Numbered from the stretch's first letter, positions 18,019 through 27,307 are shown. The stretch: DNA of 64,000 nt from Shinella fusca (GCF_014203155.1 NZ_JACHIK010000008.1:62001-126000), one strand, 5' to 3'. Numbers and translations are program-made. Notes: a model not told the origin generated them from the sequence alone.

Positions 18019-18105
18019 GTCATCCTCGGGCTTGACCCGAGGATCCACGCCACAAAGCAAAGCCGTTCCGTTGGGGTGGATCCTCGGGTCAAGCCCGAGG
18101 ATGAC
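18019..18105. repeat. REP-type palindrome pair, 87-bp class (copy 3)
   Basis: Two inverted copies of the ATCCTCGGG/CCCGAGGAT palindrome, back to back around a 29-base spacer starting ACGCCACAAA. It has exactly the same total length (87 bases) and a similar spacer as the copy at 40790-40876. Confidence 0.92.
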
Positions 18106-18135
18106 GACGGAGAGCATTGGTATTCCCCAACGAGA

Positions 18136-18159
18136 AAGGGCCGGCTTTCGCCGGCCCTT
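18136..18159 (-). terminator. Intrinsic terminator of dctM
   Basis: A 10-bp perfect stem (AAGGGCCGGC/GCCGGCCCTT) with TTTC loop, 22 bases past the dctM stop on the minus strand. Confidence 0.85.
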
Positions 18160-18180
18160 CATGGTTCATTCCGTTACCCG

Positions 18181-19956
18181 TCAATTGAACGACGGCGGTG
18201 CGGAAAGGTCCGTCGCCGGCTTCTCGCCGCCGCCTTCGGCGGGCTTCTCGCCGCCGCTGCCGTCCAGCGGGTTGCCGGCGGGCAGTTGCAGGCCGCTGGG
18301 AAGGCCGAGGCCCCCGCCGTTGTCGGGCAGGCCCAGGCCGCCGCCGAAGCCGGGGACCTCGATCTTGATGGTCGCCGGGTCGATGCCGGTGCCCTCGCCC
18401 TTGTAGTGCATGACCATGCTCGGGAAGAAGATGGTGAGCGCCACCATGAGGATCTGGATGCCGACGAAGGGCACGGCGCCCCAATAGATCTGCCCCGTCG
18501 TCACCGGCTGGGTCATCTTGCCCGTCACGCGGTCGAGATAGGGCACCTTGGCCGCGACCGAGCGCAGGTAGAAGAGCGCGAAGCCGAAGGGCGGATGCAT
18601 GAAGCTCGTCTGCATGTTGATGCCGAGGAGGACGCCGAACCAGATGAGGTCGATGCCGAGCTTGTCGGCGGCGGGCGCCAGCAGCGGCACGATGATGAAG
18701 GCCAGCTCGAAGAAATCGAGGAAGAAGGCCAGGAAGAAGACGAGCAGGTTCACGACGATCAGGAAGCCCACCTCCCCGCCCGGCAGCGAGACCAGCAGGT
18801 GCTCGACCCACAGGTGCCCGTTCACGCCGTAGAAGGTGAGCGAGAAGACGCGGGCACCGATGAGGATGAACAGCACGAAGGACGAAAGCCGCGTGGTGGC
18901 GGTCAGCGCGGACCGCACCACATCCATGCTGAGCCGGCCCTTGGCGAGCGCCATGGCGAGCGCGCCGACCGCGCCCATGGCGCCGCCTTCCGTCGGCGTG
19001 GCGATGCCGAGGAAGATCGTGCCGAGCACGAGGAAGATCAGCGCCAGCGGCGGGATCAGCACGATGATGACCTGCTGGGCAAGCCGCGACATCATGTTGA
19101 TGTTGAGGCCCTTGTCGGCCAGCGCCACGATGTAGATGAAGATGACGCCGACCGTCGCGCCGAGGATATCGGCATTCTCGCCATAGGTCGGGGCGAGATA
19201 GATATGGGCGGCATAGGCGAAGCCGGCCGCGGCTGCGAGCGCGATGAAAAGCGACGTCACGCCCGAGCCGAGCGAACGCGCCTCCAGCGGCAGCGCCGGC
19301 ATCGAATCCGGCCGGATGATCGTCATGATCAGCACGTAGCCCATGTAGAGGGCGGTGAGCACGAGGCCCGGAATGAGCGCGCCGGCATACATGTCGCCGA
19401 CCGAGCGGCCGAGCTGGTCGGCAAGCACGATCAGCACGAGCGAGGGCGGGATGATCTGGGCGAGCGTGCCGGAGGCGGCGATGACGCCCGAGGCGATCGA
19501 CCGGTCATAGCCGTAGCGCAGCATGATCGGCAGCGAGATGAGGCCCATGGCGATGACCGAGGCCGCGACGACGCCGGTGGTGGCCGCCAGCAGCGCGCCG
19601 ACGAAGATGACCGCATAGGCAAGGCCGCCGCGGATCGGCCCGAAGAGCTGGCCGATCGTGTCGAGCAGGTCCTCGGCCATGCCGGAGCGCTCCAGCACGA
19701 TCCCCATGAAGGTGAAGAACGGAATGGCCAGCAGCGTGTCGTTCGACATCACTCCCCAGAGCCGTTCGGGCATGGCGTTGAGCAGCGGCCAGGACAGGTT
19801 GATCGAATCGGACAGCGGCGCGAGCTCCACGCCGACGACGAAGAAGAGCAGGCCGTTCGCCGCGAGCGCGAACGCCACCGGATAGCCCAGCAGCAGGAAC
19901 ACGATCAGCGATGCGAACATGATCGGCGCAAGGTTCTGTGCGATGAACTCGATCAT
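18181..19956 (-). CDS. TRAP transporter large permease DctM
   Basis: 591 residues, the ion-coupled transport subunit of a TRAP system, with 13 or so membrane helices. Family features are NDTLLAIPFFTFMG, GVVAASVIAMGLISLPIMLRYGY, ASGTLAQIIPPS and FLGIATPTEGGAMGA. It is longer than typical DctM (about 430) because of extra mid-protein helices and a soluble tail of about 70 residues. The tail has two GGGLGLP and two GGEKPA repeats and no membrane segments. It overlaps dctQ by four bases (ATGA), so Q and M are coupled. Confidence 0.93.
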   Translation of the reverse strand: MIEFIAQNLAPIMFASLIVFLLLGYPVAFALAANGLLFFVVGVELAPLSDSINLSWPLLNAMPERLWGVMSNDTLLAIPFFTFMGIVLERSGMAEDLLDTIGQLFGPIRGGLAYAVIFVGALLAATTGVVAASVIAMGLISLPIMLRYGYDRSIASGVIAASGTLAQIIPPSLVLIVLADQLGRSVGDMYAGALIPGLVLTALYMGYVLIMTIIRPDSMPALPLEARSLGSGVTSLFIALAAAAGFAYAAHIYLAPTYGENADILGATVGVIFIYIVALADKGLNINMMSRLAQQVIIVLIPPLALIFLVLGTIFLGIATPTEGGAMGAVGALAMALAKGRLSMDVVRSALTATTRLSSFVLFILIGARVFSLTFYGVNGHLWVEHLLVSLPGGEVGFLIVVNLLVFFLAFFLDFFELAFIIVPLLAPAADKLGIDLIWFGVLLGINMQTSFMHPPFGFALFYLRSVAAKVPYLDRVTGKMTQPVTTGQIYWGAVPFVGIQILMVALTIFFPSMVMHYKGEGTGIDPATIKIEVPGFGGGLGLPDNGGGLGLPSGLQLPAGNPLDGSGGEKPAEGGGEKPATDLSAPPSFN

Positions 19957-20528
19957 GCGCCCTTCTCCCCGGTAACGGCTTCATCGAGCGGGGCATGGGT
20001 CGGCACGTAGGGCGTCGGGTCCTCCATGTCGCCGCGCATGATGGCGATCTTCTTGATGATCTCGGATACGCCCTGGAAGGCCAGCAGCACGAAGCCGGCG
20101 AGCAGGATCGCCTTGGCGGGCCAGACGATGAGGCCGCCGGCGCTGGACGACATTTCCTTCGAATGGAAGGACATGACGACATAGGGCACGAGGTAGTAGA
20201 CCATCAGCAGCACGAAGGGCATCAGGAAGAGGCAATGGCCGAAAAGGTCGATCCAGTGCTGCACCCGGCGCGAGAACTTGCCGTAGACGATGTCGATGCG
20301 GATATGCTCGTTCTGCGCCAGCGTATAGGCGGCGGCGAGCATGAAGGCGCCGCCGAACAGATACCATTGCGCCTCGAGCCAGGCGTTGGACGATGTGTTG
20401 AAAACCTTGCGAACGACGGCATTGCCGGCACTGACGAGAACGGCCACGAGGATCAGCCAGCCGACGGCCTTTCCGATATTTTCCGTGATCGCGTCAATGA
20501 GCCGGCTGAAAACCAGCAGCATCTTCAT
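19953..20528 (-). CDS. TRAP transporter small permease DctQ
   Basis: A 191-residue protein with four membrane helices and the DctQ signatures WLEAQWYLFGGAFMLAAAYTLAQNEHIRIDIVYG and AGFVLLAFQGVSEIIKKIA. It pairs with DctM to form the membrane complex fed by the DctP protein encoded 2.1 kb away on the other strand. A GGAGGAG ribosome site lies before the ATG. An inverted repeat lies just upstream. Confidence 0.93.
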   Translation of the reverse strand: MKMLLVFSRLIDAITENIGKAVGWLILVAVLVSAGNAVVRKVFNTSSNAWLEAQWYLFGGAFMLAAAYTLAQNEHIRIDIVYGKFSRRVQHWIDLFGHCLFLMPFVLLMVYYLVPYVVMSFHSKEMSSSAGGLIVWPAKAILLAGFVLLAFQGVSEIIKKIAIMRGDMEDPTPYVPTHAPLDEAVTGEKGA

Positions 20529-20542
20529 GAAAGCTCCTCCCC

Positions 20543-20572
20543 GCTTGGCGTGTTATTGGTTTGTTGCCAAGC
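20543..20572. promoter_or_regulatory. Inverted repeat in the dctQ 5' region
   Basis: GCTTGGC and GCCAAGC, perfect 7-bp arms 16 bases apart, ending 15 bases from the dctQ start and just outside its ribosome site. It is either an operator or a leader hairpin. Confidence 0.35.
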
Positions 20573-20776
20573 ACAGGCACAGTGCCGATTTCAAGAGCCG
20601 ATTCAAGCCCGCAGCCCGGTTTTCCCGGCCTGAGAGGCGGCATTAGACGAAAGGCGAATACGCGCGCTGCGCCTTTGCACAAAGGATAGGCAGGCTTGCC
20701 CGCACGGCGGCTCTTGCCGCCGGCGAAGGTTCTGCTAAAACAGCGGCGAAATCATCATACAAATAAGGACCGAGCC

Positions 20777-21703
20777 ATGTCCCCGATCAATCTCGCAATC
20801 GTCGGCGTCGGCAAGATCGTGCGCGACCAGCATCTTCCGGCCGTCGCGAAGAATGCCGACTACCGGCTGATCGCCGCGGCGAGCCGCCACGGCACGGTGG
20901 ACGGCATCGACAATTTCAAGTCCATCGACGAGATGCTGGCGGCCGTTCCCGCCATCGAGGCCGTCTCGCTGTGCATGCCGCCGCAGTATCGCTACGAGGC
21001 GGCCGAGAAGGCGCTTTCGGCCGGCAAGCACGTCTTCCTCGAAAAGCCGCCGGGCGCGACGCTTTCGGAAGTGGCCGACCTCGAAGCGCTCGCCGCCGCC
21101 AGGGGCGTTTCGCTCTTTGCAAGCTGGCACTCGCGTTATGCGCCGGCCGTCGAGGCCGCGAAGAGCTTCCTTGCCGGCACGACGATCCGCTCCATGCGCG
21201 TGATCTGGAAGGAGGACGTGCGCCACTGGCACCCGAACCAGGAATGGATCTGGCAGGCCGGCGGCCTCGGCGTCTTCGATCCGGGTATCAATGCGCTCTC
21301 CATCGTCACGCATATCCTGCCGCGCCCGGTCTTCATCACCGCCGCGACGCTGGAATTCCCGGAAAACCGCGACGCGCCGATCGCCGCGACCATGACCTTC
21401 TCGGATGCCAAGGGCCTCGACCTTGCCGCCGAGTTCGACTGGCGCCAGACCGGCAAGCAGAGCTGGGACATCGTCGCCGAGACGGATGCCGGCACGATGG
21501 TGCTGTCGGAGGGCGGCGCAAAGCTCTCCATCGACGGCAAGCTCGTGCACGAGGAGCCCGAGCAGGAATATCCGATGCTCTACAGGCGCTTCGCCGAGAT
21601 CGTGAAGGCCGGCAAATCCGACGTCGACCTCGCACCGCTGCGCCACGTCGCGGATGCTTTCATGCTGGGCAGGCGGAAGTTCGTCGAAGCGTTTCACGAC
21701 TGA
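20777..21703 (+). CDS. Gfo/Idh/MocA-family oxidoreductase, galactose/arabinose 1-dehydrogenase-like
   Basis: A 308-residue NAD(P)-dependent sugar dehydrogenase. The Rossmann start INLAIVGVGKIVRDQHLPA and the catalytic EKP motif at residues 89-91 (HVFLEKPPG) are present. WKEDVRHWHPNQEWIWQAGGLGVFDPGINAL matches bacterial D-galactose or L-arabinose 1-dehydrogenases of the oxidative pathway, which feed 2-keto-3-deoxy acids. Substrate is inferred from that likeness. An AAGGA ribosome site precedes the ATG. Divergent from the TRAP permease genes; a shared carbon-source theme is possible but unproven. Confidence 0.87.
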   Translation: MSPINLAIVGVGKIVRDQHLPAVAKNADYRLIAAASRHGTVDGIDNFKSIDEMLAAVPAIEAVSLCMPPQYRYEAAEKALSAGKHVFLEKPPGATLSEVADLEALAAARGVSLFASWHSRYAPAVEAAKSFLAGTTIRSMRVIWKEDVRHWHPNQEWIWQAGGLGVFDPGINALSIVTHILPRPVFITAATLEFPENRDAPIAATMTFSDAKGLDLAAEFDWRQTGKQSWDIVAETDAGTMVLSEGGAKLSIDGKLVHEEPEQEYPMLYRRFAEIVKAGKSDVDLAPLRHVADAFMLGRRKFVEAFHD

Positions 21704-21834
21704 GCGACACTGCAAGTTTGCAGGAGCAACGGACGCTTTCCTGCGTACGAGATGGCAGCTCCCCAATCGCTACCCTATATGTTGCAGTTACGTCCCATCA
21801 GGCTCGCGCAATGGCGCCCCTGGTACAAACGTCA

Positions 21835-21863
21835 TTGCCATGAAGCGCGAATGTGTTTCTATG
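21835..21863 (+). promoter_or_regulatory. Candidate promoter of the Fic module
   Basis: TTGCCA and TCTATG separated by 17 bases. The presumed start lies about 20 bases before the first gene's ATG, whose GAAAGGA ribosome site is at 21873-21880. Confidence 0.35.
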
Positions 21864-21887
21864 GGGCCACATTGAAAGGACACTGAC

Positions 21888-22094
21888 ATGAACGAACCCC
21901 TTAGAACTCTCATCGAGGCCGCCCGAAAAGCTCCCCGGACGAAGAGTGATCTGGAAGTTCAGCGTCGCAGCTTCGCGTATGGCAATACGCATTTCGAAAA
22001 TGAAAAAATAACCCGCGAGATGGTGAACAGGATCGCCGATGAAATGCCGTTTGCCGAAAACGTGAATCTCAACGCGAATCGTGTCGATGAGTGA
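21888..22094 (+). CDS. Small Fic-associated protein, possible antitoxin
   Basis: 68 residues, directly upstream of and overlapping the Fic gene. The core RSFAYGNTHFENEKITREMV has a Glu-Asn pair (E37-N38) preceded at -4 by Asn-33. This nearly matches the [S/T]xxxE[G/N] inhibitory motif by which VbhA-type antitoxins insert a glutamate into the Fic active site, but with Asn in place of Ser/Thr. Antitoxin function is therefore an inference from position and this near match. Base composition is around 50 percent GC, well below the flanks. Confidence 0.7.
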   Translation: MNEPLRTLIEAARKAPRTKSDLEVQRRSFAYGNTHFENEKITREMVNRIADEMPFAENVNLNANRVDE

Positions 22095-22797
22095 GGAAGA
22101 GCGCCGTCATAGCGTAGCAAGTGACGCGCACCTGATTCAGGACGAACAGTTACGCGCGGAAGCGGAAGCTCGTAACGGTCTGCTTCAGTTCGACCGTGCG
22201 TGCAGCATGATCGTAGAAGCAATCGAAAGAGGCAAAAGCTGGAAGCTCCGTCCTTCAACCATTCTCACGTTGCATCGCGCGGCTCTTGAAGGCATCAGCA
22301 GCTACGCGGGAAATTTTCGACCCTCAAGCGTTGCCATATCGGGCAGCGAGCACAAACCTGTTGAAGCACATCTGGTCCCGGAGCTCATCGAAGATCTCTG
22401 CGATTATGTAAATGAGCACTGGGAAGACAAAACTGCCGTTCATTTGGCATCATATGTCATGTGGCGCCTCAATTGGATTCATCCTTTCAGTGACGGAAAC
22501 GGGCGCACGTCACGAATGGTTTCCTATCTTGTCCTGTCCGTCAGGTTGGGCATGCTCCTTCCGGGCCGCGATACGATCCCGGATCAGATCGTTGATAACC
22601 GCCAACCATATTTCGATGCTCTCGAAGCGGCCGATCGAGCCTTGATGAAGGGCGAGATCAATTTGGCCAAGATGGAAGAATTGATCGAAAGCATGCTTGC
22701 TAAACAGCTTATGGGCGTAATGGAATCCGCCACCGGTAAACACTTCAGCTCCCACGATGAGGACGCTGATTTAAACGTTGAGCGCGACGGGAATTGA
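22087..22797 (+). CDS. Fic family protein (predicted AMP-transferase)
   Basis: 236 residues. The catalytic loop HPFSDGNGRTSR (residues 132-143, His-132 the general base) matches HPFx[D/E]GNGRxxR exactly, so enzymatic AMPylation is expected. The FRPSSVAISGSEHKPVEAHLV region matches the flap that aligns target peptides. The gene overlaps its small partner by eight bases; a GTG six bases earlier is an alternative start. It has visibly lower GC than neighbours, consistent with acquisition. It may be a toxin (Fic-1 class) or a regulator of an endogenous target such as a gyrase. Confidence 0.88.
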   Translation: MSEEERRHSVASDAHLIQDEQLRAEAEARNGLLQFDRACSMIVEAIERGKSWKLRPSTILTLHRAALEGISSYAGNFRPSSVAISGSEHKPVEAHLVPELIEDLCDYVNEHWEDKTAVHLASYVMWRLNWIHPFSDGNGRTSRMVSYLVLSVRLGMLLPGRDTIPDQIVDNRQPYFDALEAADRALMKGEINLAKMEELIESMLAKQLMGVMESATGKHFSSHDEDADLNVERDGN

Positions 22798-22834
22798 GTG
22801 ACATCATCGGCTCAAAGGCGCGCTGGCTATATTC

Positions 22835-23284
22835 TCAAGCCTTCTTCACCCAGCGACCGTCGTTGTTCTGCTGCCAGTAGGTGAGCTGGTGTCCCTCGCC
22901 TTTCAGGCGTTTCCAGTGGCCGCGGGCCGCTTCCACTTCGGCCTGGTCATAACCGTCGAACATGAAGATAACGCGGTCGTAGGCATCGAGCGGAGGCGGC
23001 TGCGCGCCGGCGACGAGGAAGCGGACGGTCGCGGCGTTGGCATTGTCGGGCGTGGTCGTCAGCAGCACCGGCTGTTCGGCGGGAAAGGCCTGCTCGTCGG
23101 TACCGTGCGGCAGGAAGCTGTCCTCGCGGAAGGTCCACAGATGCGTGTCGAGCGCATCGCGCCGGGCTTCGTCGCCCGCCTGGACGACGACGCGCCAGCC
23201 GCGCTCGAGGCTCTTGTCGAGGAGCGGCGGCAGCGCGTCCTCCAGCTTCGATTCGGTCAGGTGGTAGAAGAGGACCTCGCTCAC
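22835..23284 (-). CDS. holC: DNA polymerase III subunit chi
   Basis: 149 residues, matching HolC in length and features (VLFYHLTESKLEDALPPLLDKSLERGWRVVVQ, then LWTFREDSFLPHG and VIFMFDGYD). Chi links the clamp loader to SSB at the replication fork. The start is a GTG at 23284, eight bases after the pepA stop; longer in-frame forms run inside pepA. It is co-transcribed with pepA, a pairing common in proteobacteria. Confidence 0.92.
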   Translation of the reverse strand: MSEVLFYHLTESKLEDALPPLLDKSLERGWRVVVQAGDEARRDALDTHLWTFREDSFLPHGTDEQAFPAEQPVLLTTTPDNANAATVRFLVAGAQPPPLDAYDRVIFMFDGYDQAEVEAARGHWKRLKGEGHQLTYWQQNNDGRWVKKA

Positions 23285-23291
23285 CGTCCCC

Positions 23292-24782
23292 TCACCCCTC
23301 GTAGTTCGCGCGCACCAGCTCGTCGAGCAGGCGCACGCCGAAGCCGGAGGCCCAGGACTGGTTGATCTCATCGGTCGGCGAGCCCATGGCCGTGCCGGCG
23401 ATGTCGAGGTGCGCCCAGGGCGTGTCCTTGACGAAGCGGTGCAGGAACTGCGCGGCGGTGATCGAGCCGGCATAGCGTCCGCCGGTGTTCTTCATGTCGG
23501 CGAACCGGCTGTCGATCATCTTGTCGTATTCGCGCCCGAGCGGCATGCGCCACAGGCGCTCGTTGGTGGCAAGGCCGGCGGCCGTGAGCCGCGCGGCGAG
23601 CGTGTCGTCGTTGGAGAAGAGGCCGGCATGGTGGCTGCCGAGCGCGACCATGATCGCCCCGGTCAGCGTCGCGAGGTTCACCATGAACTGCGGCTTGAAG
23701 GTCTCGTTGCAGTACCAGAGCGCATCGCACAGCACGAGGCGGCCTTCGGCATCCGTGTTGATCACCTCGATGGTCTGGCCGGACATGGATTTGACGATGT
23801 CGCCCGGGCGCTGGGCGTTGCCGTCGGGCATGTTTTCCACAAGGCCGAGGATGCCGACGACGTTCGCCTTCGCCTTGCGGCTCGCAAGCGTGTGCATGAG
23901 GCCGATGACGGCGGCAGCGCCGCCCATGTCGCCCTTCATGTCCTCCATGCCGGCGGCCGGCTTGATGGAGATGCCGCCGGTGTCGAAGACGACGCCCTTG
24001 CCGATGAAGGCGATGGGGCGGTCCTTGTCCTTGCCGCCCTTCCACTGCATGACGGCAAGGCGCGGCGGGCGCACGGAGCCCTGTGCGACGCCGAGGAGCG
24101 CCGCCATGCCGAGGCGCTTCATCTCCCGCTCGGTGAGGATATCGACCTCGACGCCGAGCTTTTCGAGCGCCTTGGCCTTTTCGGCGAATTCGACCGGGCC
24201 GAGCACGTTCGCGGGCTCGTTGACGAGGTTGCGGGCAAGGATCACGCCCTCGGCGATGGCGTCGGAAACGTCGTTCGCCTTCTTTGCGGCAGCGGCGTTG
24301 GCGGTGACGATCGTCACCTTGACGGTCCTGGCGGGCTTCGTCTCCTCGTCCTCGCCCTTCTTCGTCTTGTAGGCATCGAAGCTGTAGGCGCCGAGCTGCA
24401 TACCGAGCGCGAAGTCGGCGGCGTTCTTCGCCGTCACCGTGGCGCCGGGCGCATCGATATAGATCGCCACCTTCTCGGCGCCGCCGGTCTTCGCCGCGGC
24501 CGCACCGCCCGCCTTCAGCCAGTCATGGGCGACGAGCTTGTCGGCTTCGCCGAGGCCGAGAACGCGGATACGGTCCACCGGCGCGCCGTGAGGGGCAATG
24601 ATGTCGAGGCTTTTCAGCGCCTTGCCGGTGAATTTCGCCACGCCGGCAGCGCGCGCGACGACGCCTTCCGGATCGACCTCGCCGAGCCCCGCCGCCGGCT
24701 GGCCGGCGGCCTGGAGGAGGATCGCAAGGCCGCCCGAAGCGCGTGCCGTCTTTGCGAAACCGATGTCGAACGTGGAAGCCAT
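23292..24782 (-). CDS. pepA: Leucyl aminopeptidase (PepA)
   Basis: 496-residue M17 family cytosolic aminopeptidase. The metal and catalytic stretch is intact: [30 protein letters not shown] and the signature NTDAEGRL. The C-terminal catalytic domain follows an N-terminal regulatory domain. The enzyme removes N-terminal residues from peptides; E. coli PepA also binds DNA in Xer recombination, which is not assumed here. It is divergent from lptF and followed by holC. Confidence 0.96.
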   Translation of the reverse strand: MASTFDIGFAKTARASGGLAILLQAAGQPAAGLGEVDPEGVVARAAGVAKFTGKALKSLDIIAPHGAPVDRIRVLGLGEADKLVAHDWLKAGGAAAAKTGGAEKVAIYIDAPGATVTAKNAADFALGMQLGAYSFDAYKTKKGEDEETKPARTVKVTIVTANAAAAKKANDVSDAIAEGVILARNLVNEPANVLGPVEFAEKAKALEKLGVEVDILTEREMKRLGMAALLGVAQGSVRPPRLAVMQWKGGKDKDRPIAFIGKGVVFDTGGISIKPAAGMEDMKGDMGGAAAVIGLMHTLASRKAKANVVGILGLVENMPDGNAQRPGDIVKSMSGQTIEVINTDAEGRLVLCDALWYCNETFKPQFMVNLATLTGAIMVALGSHHAGLFSNDDTLAARLTAAGLATNERLWRMPLGREYDKMIDSRFADMKNTGGRYAGSITAAQFLHRFVKDTPWAHLDIAGTAMGSPTDEINQSWASGFGVRLLDELVRANYEG

Positions 24783-25046
24783 GATTTACTCCGATGCCTG
24801 TCCTGCGGCCTTCAATGCGGCCGGAAAGGCCGCCAATGGCACCAATTCCTTGTCGCTTTTGCGGCGCTTGGCAAGATGCGGCGCCTCGTTTAGAGATCGT
24901 TGACCATGCTTGTTCGCCATAAATTTTCCATCCGCGCGGAGACTCTCCGCTATGGCGTCAGCCTGAAGAAAGTTTATATGCCCATAGGGGTTTCCATGGG
25001 CCTTCCCGGCGCAAGAGCGGAACCGCCTGTCGAACGTGCGGACTGA

Positions 25047-26228
25047 ATGAAGATGAAGCTGATCGAGCGCTATATCCTGCGGCGGGCGTCGCTCATGTTC
25101 GTCGCCACGCTGCTCCCCCTGCTCGGCATCGTCTGGGTGACGCAGGCCCTCAGCAGCATCAACCTCGTCACCGACAGCGGCCAGTCGATCTTCGCCTTCC
25201 TCAAGCTCGCCACGCTCATCCTGCCCTCCGTCATCCCGATCATCCTGCCCTTCGCGCTGGTCATCGGCGTATCGCAGACGCTGACCGTGATGAACGGCGA
25301 TTCGGAGCTGACGGTGCTTGCCTCGGCCGGCAGCTCGCGCACGACGATCATCCGGCCGATCATGATCCTGGCGGTGGCGATGAGCGTTGCGTCCTTCGCC
25401 GTCGACAATTTCGTCGAGCCCTATTCCCGCATGGCCGTGCGCAAGATGATCGCGACGGCCCATGCCGACATGCTGTCCGCCGTCGTGCAGGAAAACACCT
25501 TCCGCAAGGTCACGGACGGGCTTTACGTGCAGGTCGCCAAACGGCGCAACGGCGGGGTCCTGGAAGGACTCTTCGTCGCCGACACCCGCGATCCGCGATT
25601 CGAGATGGTCTATTATGCCCGCGAGGGCGCCGTGGACGAGAGCAGCTCCGCCCTCGTGATGAAGGACGGCGAGGTGCACCGCAAGCTGCCGGACGGCAAC
25701 GTCTCCATCATCAAGTTCGATTCCTACGCCTTCGACCTTGCCGACCTCACCCAGACCACTGGCGGCTCGAACATCCGCGCCAAGGACCGCGACCTTCCCT
25801 TCCTGCTCAATCCCGATCCGGACGATCCATATTACAAGAAGGATCCCGGCTCCTTCACCGCCGAGCTGCATCGCCGCTTCTCGGAATGGCTCTTTCCCGC
25901 CGTCTTCGGCCTGATCGCACTCGTCGTCAGCGGCGACGCGCGCTCGCATCGCGAGGCCCGCATGCATCCGATGATCACCGCGCTTCTGACGGCGCTCTTC
26001 GTGCGCTGGCTCAGCTTCTACGCCTCCAACAGCGCGGAGGAATCGGCCTATTTCATTCCGGTCATGTATCTCATCCCGCTGCTCACGGCCGCGCTTGCCA
26101 TCCGCTACCTCGCGCGCAACAAGAGCCTCGACATCCCCATGACCTTCGGCGAGCGTATCGGGGAGCTCCGTGGCCGGCTGCTGTCGCGGCTCACCGGGCG
26201 CGGTTCGGTCGGGAGCGGCGCGCCATGA
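25047..26228 (+). CDS. lptF: LPS export ABC permease LptF
   Basis: 393 residues, YjgP/YjgQ family. With LptG and the LptB ATPase it extracts LPS from the inner membrane. N-terminal helices (LMFVATLLPLLGIVWVTQAL, LPSVIPIILPFALVIGVSQTL) and C-terminal helices flank a periplasmic jellyroll. DSELTVLASAGSS contains the coupling-helix region. The start MKMKLIERYILRRA is family-typical. It overlaps lptG by four bases. Confidence 0.95.
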   Translation: MKMKLIERYILRRASLMFVATLLPLLGIVWVTQALSSINLVTDSGQSIFAFLKLATLILPSVIPIILPFALVIGVSQTLTVMNGDSELTVLASAGSSRTTIIRPIMILAVAMSVASFAVDNFVEPYSRMAVRKMIATAHADMLSAVVQENTFRKVTDGLYVQVAKRRNGGVLEGLFVADTRDPRFEMVYYAREGAVDESSSALVMKDGEVHRKLPDGNVSIIKFDSYAFDLADLTQTTGGSNIRAKDRDLPFLLNPDPDDPYYKKDPGSFTAELHRRFSEWLFPAVFGLIALVVSGDARSHREARMHPMITALLTALFVRWLSFYASNSAEESAYFIPVMYLIPLLTAALAIRYLARNKSLDIPMTFGERIGELRGRLLSRLTGRGSVGSGAP

Positions 26229-27307
26229 TCCGCACCCTCGGCCTCTATTTCTTCCGCCGCTACGTCGTCACCACAATCTGGTTCCTGCTCGGCATCTTCT
26301 CGCTGATCTTCATCATCGATTTCAGCGAGATGTCCAACCGGGTCGGCGGGCTCCCCGGCTACACGATCACCACGGGTCTCCTGGTGACGGGGCTGCGCAT
26401 TCCGATGATCCTCATGCAGACGGTGCCTTTCGTCGCGCTCTTTTCCGGCATGGCGGCGCTCATCTCGCTCAACCGGCGCTACGAGCTCGTGGTGACGCGC
26501 GCGGCGGGCATCTCGGTCTGGCAGTTCCTGCGACCCTTCGTCATCGGCGCCTTCCTCTTCGGGCTGCTCGCCGTGCTGACGCTCAATCCGCTCGCGGCCT
26601 GGGGCAGCAAGAAGGCGCAGGAGGTCGAGGCCGCCTGGGGCGCGACCAACTCGGCCCGCGCCGAAACCTCCGTCCCGTGGCTGCGGCAGGTCTACGGAAA
26701 GGACGAGGCGATCATCGGCGCCAAGGCCGTCCTCGACGACGGAACGCGGCTCCTCAACGTCTCGGTCATCCACTTCGACGACGACAATCGCATATCGCTG
26801 CGACAGGACGCCGATTCGGCCACTTTGAAAGATGGTTACTGGCTTCTTAAGAACGTGCGCGAAACGCGCATCGGCGAATTGCCCGTGCATCTCGATGAGG
26901 TACAGCTTCGTACCAACCTGAAACAGGAATTCGTCCAGGAGAGCCTGGAAAAGCCTGAAAGCATTGCCTTTTTCGAGCTTGGCCGGAAGATCGCGGCGGC
27001 TAGGTCCTTCGGTTTCCCCACGAACGCGATGGAAACCCAGTTCCAGTCCATGCTGGCCCTGCCGCTCCTGCTCGTTGCGATGACGCTGATCGCCGCCTGC
27101 GTCTCGTTAAAATTTAGCAGGTTTAATCAATCGCGTGCGGTGATTCTGGGTGGAATCCTTTCAGGCTTCATGCTTTATGTCGTCACCGTGCTTGTGAAGG
27201 CATTCGGAAGCAGCGGTGTTGTTCCTCCGTTCGTTGCGGCCTGGCTCCCAGTGGTCGTCGCAATGTCCTTGGGTGCGACGATTCTTCTGCATCAGGAGGA
27301 CGGCTAG
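26225..27307 (+). CDS. lptG: LPS export ABC permease LptG
   Basis: 360 residues, partner of LptF, with the same three-helix, jellyroll, three-helix layout (FFRRYVVTTIWFLLGIFSLIFIIDF at the start; RRYELVVTRAAGISVWQFLRP at the coupling helix). It overlaps LptF at ATGA, and its stop overlaps the lptD GTG by one base. The last 200 bases differ in codon use from the rest: TTA, TTT, AAT, AGG and several GTT/CTT/GGT codons replace the usual GC-ending ones. Confidence 0.95.
   Translation: MIRTLGLYFFRRYVVTTIWFLLGIFSLIFIIDFSEMSNRVGGLPGYTITTGLLVTGLRIPMILMQTVPFVALFSGMAALISLNRRYELVVTRAAGISVWQFLRPFVIGAFLFGLLAVLTLNPLAAWGSKKAQEVEAAWGATNSARAETSVPWLRQVYGKDEAIIGAKAVLDDGTRLLNVSVIHFDDDNRISLRQDADSATLKDGYWLLKNVRETRIGELPVHLDEVQLRTNLKQEFVQESLEKPESIAFFELGRKIAAARSFGFPTNAMETQFQSMLALPLLLVAMTLIAACVSLKFSRFNQSRAVILGGILSGFMLYVVTVLVKAFGSSGVVPPFVAAWLPVVVAMSLGATILLHQEDG

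Larger units (their letters stand above)
17827..18180. other. Convergent gap with terminators, microsatellite and REP pair
   Basis: 354 bases between dctP and dctM. It holds two terminators facing opposite ways, a short run of CCCTCG hexamers at about 17916-17942 with decayed copies after it, and a REP pair at 18019-18105. I see no gene here. Confidence 0.8.

Noticed and set aside
17884-20010. A 708-codon plus-strand frame opposite dctM and dctQ
   Set aside because: Antisense of membrane-protein genes gives a highly charged Asp/His/Arg-rich translation, typical of a shadow.
21778-21885. A 35-codon frame just before the Fic module
   Set aside because: No ribosome site and no similarity I can name; it overlaps the candidate promoter of the module.
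24980-25001. GCCCAT...ATGGGC inverted repeat before lptF
   Set aside because: Only 6-bp arms with a 10-base loop, not clearly above chance.
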